From an uncultured beta proteobacterium (GTDB taxonomy: Bacteria > Pseudomonadota > Gammaproteobacteria > Burkholderiales > Burkholderiaceae): DNA of 9,537 bases. Position numbers and translations under genes: made by a program. The notes beneath the pieces are model-generated. The model searched no databases. It was given only the letters and a program-made list of their open reading frames with translations, and had not been told where the DNA came from. Position 1 is the first letter of the stretch. The number at the start of each line of letters is the position of its first letter. The DNA lies in contig CAIYZI010000630.1 in the NCBI GenBank assembly GCA_903930665.1, forward strand, positions 1 to 9,537, in the 5' to 3' direction. Positions 7,091 to 9,537 of this stretch are shown piece after piece.

Positions 7091-9357
7091 CAAATAAATA
7101 TTCCGATTGGATTTAATTCTGATTCATCTTTGGCATGTGATAGCAAGCCCATTTCCACTGGTACGTCATAAAGCCTACCTGGAGCACAACGCCTCCAAAA
7201 ATGCCTCATGCCTGGAACTACAACTTTTACTACTGGCAAGCCAATATCCGGTCTAGTTTGATTGAGAACAAGGAATTCAAAACCCTTCTCTTCCATTCTT
7301 TGTTGACAGGCTCGAACTATTTCCCCTATTGAACCTGATGCATCAATAGAAGAAGTTTTTGCAAAAATCTTCTCTAAATGTGCATTTGGTTTCAAATAAG
7401 CATGATCTGAAATTCGGGCTGTTTTCCACCAATCTAGGGATGCAGGATCATCATATGCGTATTCACCGCTACCATCGCTCGCGATTGGCATGACGGCCGG
7501 TAAAAATTGATTGAGCTCAGTTACAGCACGCAAAACAGCAATCTCAAAATCTAAATGGCAGCCAAAAGCAAAAACAATATCTTCAACTGGCTTGTCTACT
7601 CTCCTAGAGATAGCGGCTATTACAGGAACCCCAATATCTGTCGTTAAATCCAAACACCATATCTCTCGATGAATGTCATGATAGTGAGAGATTACCTGAT
7701 TGATATAGGAGTTCTCTAGCTTTGAGAGATCTACCTCAGGAAGACTGAGGCGGTTGTACCACCAGATGGCTGCAGCATCTCGCTCCACTATTTCAAGGAA
7801 GCCTTGCAAGATCGCCTCCTCAATGGTGTTCCCCGCTGCGCTGCCATTTGAGTCTGCCCAAAAGTAAAACTGCCCTTCTTTACGTGGGTATGCAAAATAC
7901 AGATAACCCGTCGGCAACCACTTAAATTCACTCTTGGTAAATGACCAAATTGGGGACCACTCCACTTTTGCATGAATATCAAAAGGGTCCGGGATAATAT
8001 CAAAACCTCTATCACGTAAATTATTTTGAGCTCGAACGTTGTATTGCGCCTCGCTAAACAACATGCATTCATTTGGGTGGATGGCAGCATTTCCTAGCTC
8101 TTTGAATGAGGCGCTGATTCGATACTCTTCACCAGTAAATAATCCAGAATATCTCTCAACTGCCTCACAAAGAGCGCCGGCTTTAGCTTGTTGTATGGAG
8201 GTTCCCTTGCCACCACTTTTGCTTCTCAGTCCTTTTTTTAGAGAAGATAGATTTTTAGTGTCCATGGCAAAGTTGTGGCCAGCAACCGCATTGTGTATGA
8301 CTGCTTTCTGATCGCCAGAGGGCATCTCATAGACTGAGGTCACGACCCCAGTAATGGGACTAATTAAATGTTGCCATTTTGCAATGGTCTCTTCAGCGCT
8401 TACTGACCTGAAACCACCTCTTTTATCGACCACCGAATCACCCATCTTGAGTGAAAGCGGCGGCGGCATCTCTGCTTTACTTTGCCCACAAAAAGCACAT
8501 TGAGGACGCTTAATGAGTGGGTGCTCTTCAATATCTAATTTTGTTAAATTTAGAGCAAATATTTTTCCCGCTAGAGATGAATCTGAAAACTGCAGAAAAT
8601 GATTAATCTTGACTGCAGCAAGGCTAAGCGCGGCATCAATAGAGGCAGGGTTATAAGCACGCGCTGTTTTTAATGGAACTTGCTCTGGACTTGCCTGAGA
8701 AACATAGGTATCAATTTCCCTATTTCTCGAATAACGATGGACTAAGCAGTGCCAGCATCCTGTTGTTTTACTATCAAATATGGGGCCAATTAACGGCCTT
8801 AATCCTTTAGGCTGAATCAACATACAAGGAATTTTTAACTTAAAGGATTCAGCAACAAATGGCTCAATTTCAGAATTTAGCAAATCCCCAACAATATTAA
8901 TTCTGAGATCAACTAATCCCGCCTCCTTAGTCAAAATCCCAATTTGTTTTAATTTCTCCGCTAGCAGTTGAACTTCATGTTCATCACCACACAGACTCAC
9001 GGTAAAAACGCGCTCTTCAATCTCATCCATTCCGTGCTGAAGCAAAGCAGAATAGGCGAATGAAAAAAAGGCATCCTTACTAAGTGGATTTTCGGTATTT
9101 AAAAGATATTTTTTATCGATTAGTTGGCGTAATGCATAGTAGATCTCGGAATAGCCCCATGCACCAGCCAAGTCGTCGGCAATTACATCAATTAAGATGG
9201 AATCAGGTTGAGTACTCGCATGAAATGCCGAGAATATATCTTCATTGATTTTTCCGGGGAGTCGAATGGATTCAAATTCTGACAATAAAAACACCCCTTC
9301 ATCAGGCACCAAGAAGTGCTGATAAAGAGGTGAAACAACCAAGTATCCTGAGATCAT
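7090..9357 (-). CDS. Fused RRE/E1-like/YcaO azoline-forming cyclodehydratase (TOMM biosynthesis)
   Basis: It binds a precursor leader peptide and uses ATP to cyclise Cys/Ser/Thr side chains onto the backbone, giving thiazolines/oxazolines. Numbering is from ATG 9357 (755 residues). A winged-helix leader-binding region (RRE, about 5-87) contains VPDEGVFLLSE. An E1-ubiquitin-activating-like scaffold (about 112-292) carries two CxxC pairs, CWHC (201-204) and CAFC (287-290), which likely hold one zinc. The YcaO ATP-binding domain (about 335-755) has SGGKGTS (381-387), EAVERYSG (398-405) with Mg/ATP-binding Glu residues, and NGSAAGNTIEEA and FLEIVERDA (504-527). The C-terminus is NPIGIFI rather than the proline-rich PxPxP common in azoline-forming YcaOs. 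An upstream in-frame TTG (9381) would add eight residues. Neither start has a strong Shine-Dalgarno sequence. As first gene of the operon it defines the pathway as a thiazole/oxazole-modified peptide. Confidence 0.92.
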   Translation of the reverse strand: MISGYLVVSPLYQHFLVPDEGVFLLSEFESIRLPGKINEDIFSAFHASTQPDSILIDVIADDLAGAWGYSEIYYALRQLIDKKYLLNTENPLSKDAFFSFAYSALLQHGMDEIEERVFTVSLCGDEHEVQLLAEKLKQIGILTKEAGLVDLRINIVGDLLNSEIEPFVAESFKLKIPCMLIQPKGLRPLIGPIFDSKTTGCWHCLVHRYSRNREIDTYVSQASPEQVPLKTARAYNPASIDAALSLAAVKINHFLQFSDSSLAGKIFALNLTKLDIEEHPLIKRPQCAFCGQSKAEMPPPLSLKMGDSVVDKRGGFRSVSAEETIAKWQHLISPITGVVTSVYEMPSGDQKAVIHNAVAGHNFAMDTKNLSSLKKGLRSKSGGKGTSIQQAKAGALCEAVERYSGLFTGEEYRISASFKELGNAAIHPNECMLFSEAQYNVRAQNNLRDRGFDIIPDPFDIHAKVEWSPIWSFTKSEFKWLPTGYLYFAYPRKEGQFYFWADSNGSAAGNTIEEAILQGFLEIVERDAAAIWWYNRLSLPEVDLSKLENSYINQVISHYHDIHREIWCLDLTTDIGVPVIAAISRRVDKPVEDIVFAFGCHLDFEIAVLRAVTELNQFLPAVMPIASDGSGEYAYDDPASLDWWKTARISDHAYLKPNAHLEKIFAKTSSIDASGSIGEIVRACQQRMEEKGFEFLVLNQTRPDIGLPVVKVVVPGMRHFWRRCAPGRLYDVPVEMGLLSHAKDESELNPIGIFI

Positions 9358-9398
9358 TACATTAGCCAGAGTGCTGGCCAATGCAGGCCCATCATCAA

Positions 9399-9404
9399 TT
9401 TATA
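9399..9404 (-). promoter_or_regulatory. Possible -10 box of the RiPP operon
   Basis: On the minus strand TATAAA (9404-9399) lies in the AT-rich gap between the ketosynthase remnant and the YcaO gene. Transcription would start near 9392, leaving about 35 bases before the ATG at 9357. This would be too close for the TTG start at 9381 to have a normal ribosome site. The -35 region 17 bases upstream is a poor match (ATGATT). The call is weak; it rests on the box and its position. Confidence 0.3.
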
Positions 9405-9434
9405 AAAAGTTTAACTTACTTAATCATGCAGGAG

Positions 9435-9452
9435 CTACTCTGTACTGCGTAG
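9435..9452. repeat. Imperfect 18-bp palindrome at a composition boundary
   Basis: CTACTCTGTACTGCGTAG reads as an inverted repeat with seven of nine positions pairing (outer arms CTAC/GTAG). It covers the last codons and the stop of the truncated ketosynthase frame, exactly where GC-rich DNA changes to AT-rich DNA. It could be a recombination or resolution site, or a protein-binding site. A palindrome of this quality can also occur by chance. Confidence 0.35.
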
Positions 9453-9537
9453 TTTTTCCAGCAACTGCTCGATGGCGCGCGGTACGGCGGCGATCGTGAA
9501 GTTGAAGACTTCCGGGCCGTTCATGTGCAGGGGCTGG
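9435..9537 (-). pseudogene. 3'-truncated ketoacyl-ACP synthase III (FabH-like) fragment, entering from the right edge
   Basis: A minus-strand frame, open from the right edge, contains LHMNGPEVFNFTIAAVP (just inside the edge), then AIEQLLEK, and stops at TAG 9437-9435. In KAS III enzymes the MxGxEVFxFxxxxVP segment lies in the middle of the protein and is followed by about 100 more residues, including the catalytic His (HQAN) and Asn. Here the frame ends only about 25 residues after the motif, and no continuation is visible in other frames. The gene therefore appears truncated at its 3' end. The DNA at 9451-9537 is 61% GC (53 of 87) against 42% just inside the YcaO gene (9301-9360), which points to a different origin. 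Family assignment rests on a single motif. Confidence 0.6.

Noticed and set aside
8039..8311. Plus-strand frame antisense to the YcaO gene
   Set aside because: It mirrors the conserved ATP-binding region of YcaO, so its openness follows from the opposite strand's codons.
1888..9537. CRISPR array or insertion sequence ends in the accessory part
   Set aside because: No regularly spaced repeats, transposase motifs or terminal inverted repeats were seen on either strand.

Overview
The window looks like the chromosome of a betaproteobacterium with moderate to low GC. A Polynucleobacter-like member of the Burkholderiaceae is my best guess, from the DusA protein sequence, the tRNA-His type and the base composition; this is inference without a database search. 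It joins a conserved housekeeping segment (about 1-1404) to an accessory segment (about 1473-9537). Every intact gene lies on the minus strand.

Housekeeping part: a possible gene start leaves the left edge (1-54). It is followed by a hairpin (116-135), tRNA-His(GUG) at 152-228 with a near-perfect sigma70 promoter at 243-272, and dusA (tRNA-dihydrouridine synthase A, 283-1404). Just upstream of the dusA 5' end, and divergent from it, lies a broken integrase gene (1473-1699). The 5' end of dusA is a known target of a family of tyrosine integrases, so this is probably the scar of the event that brought in the accessory DNA. The stretch 1700-1887 holds no convincing gene.

Accessory part: a tightly packed four-gene operon, transcribed from right to left, encodes enzymes for a ribosomally made, post-translationally modified peptide (RiPP). 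In transcription order these are a fused leader-binding/E1-like/YcaO cyclodehydratase (9357-7090), a SagB-type FMN azoline dehydrogenase (7090-5696), a cytochrome P450 (5684-4488) and a LanM-like dehydratase with a degenerate LanC-like C-terminus (4476-1888). YcaO plus SagB would convert Cys/Ser/Thr of a precursor to thiazoles and oxazoles. The LanM-like protein would dehydrate Ser/Thr to dehydroalanine/dehydrobutyrine, and the P450 would add an oxidation. The four genes are separated by 1-base overlaps or gaps of about 11 bases, so they probably form one transcript.

No convincing precursor peptide, peptidase or exporter is visible. At the right edge, directly upstream of the operon, is the truncated middle of a ketoacyl-ACP synthase III (FabH-like) gene in much more GC-rich DNA, ending at an imperfect palindrome. 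It marks a recombination boundary. The combination of a TOMM core (YcaO plus SagB) with a LanM-like dehydratase lacking cyclase zinc ligands and a P450 is the most interesting content of the window.
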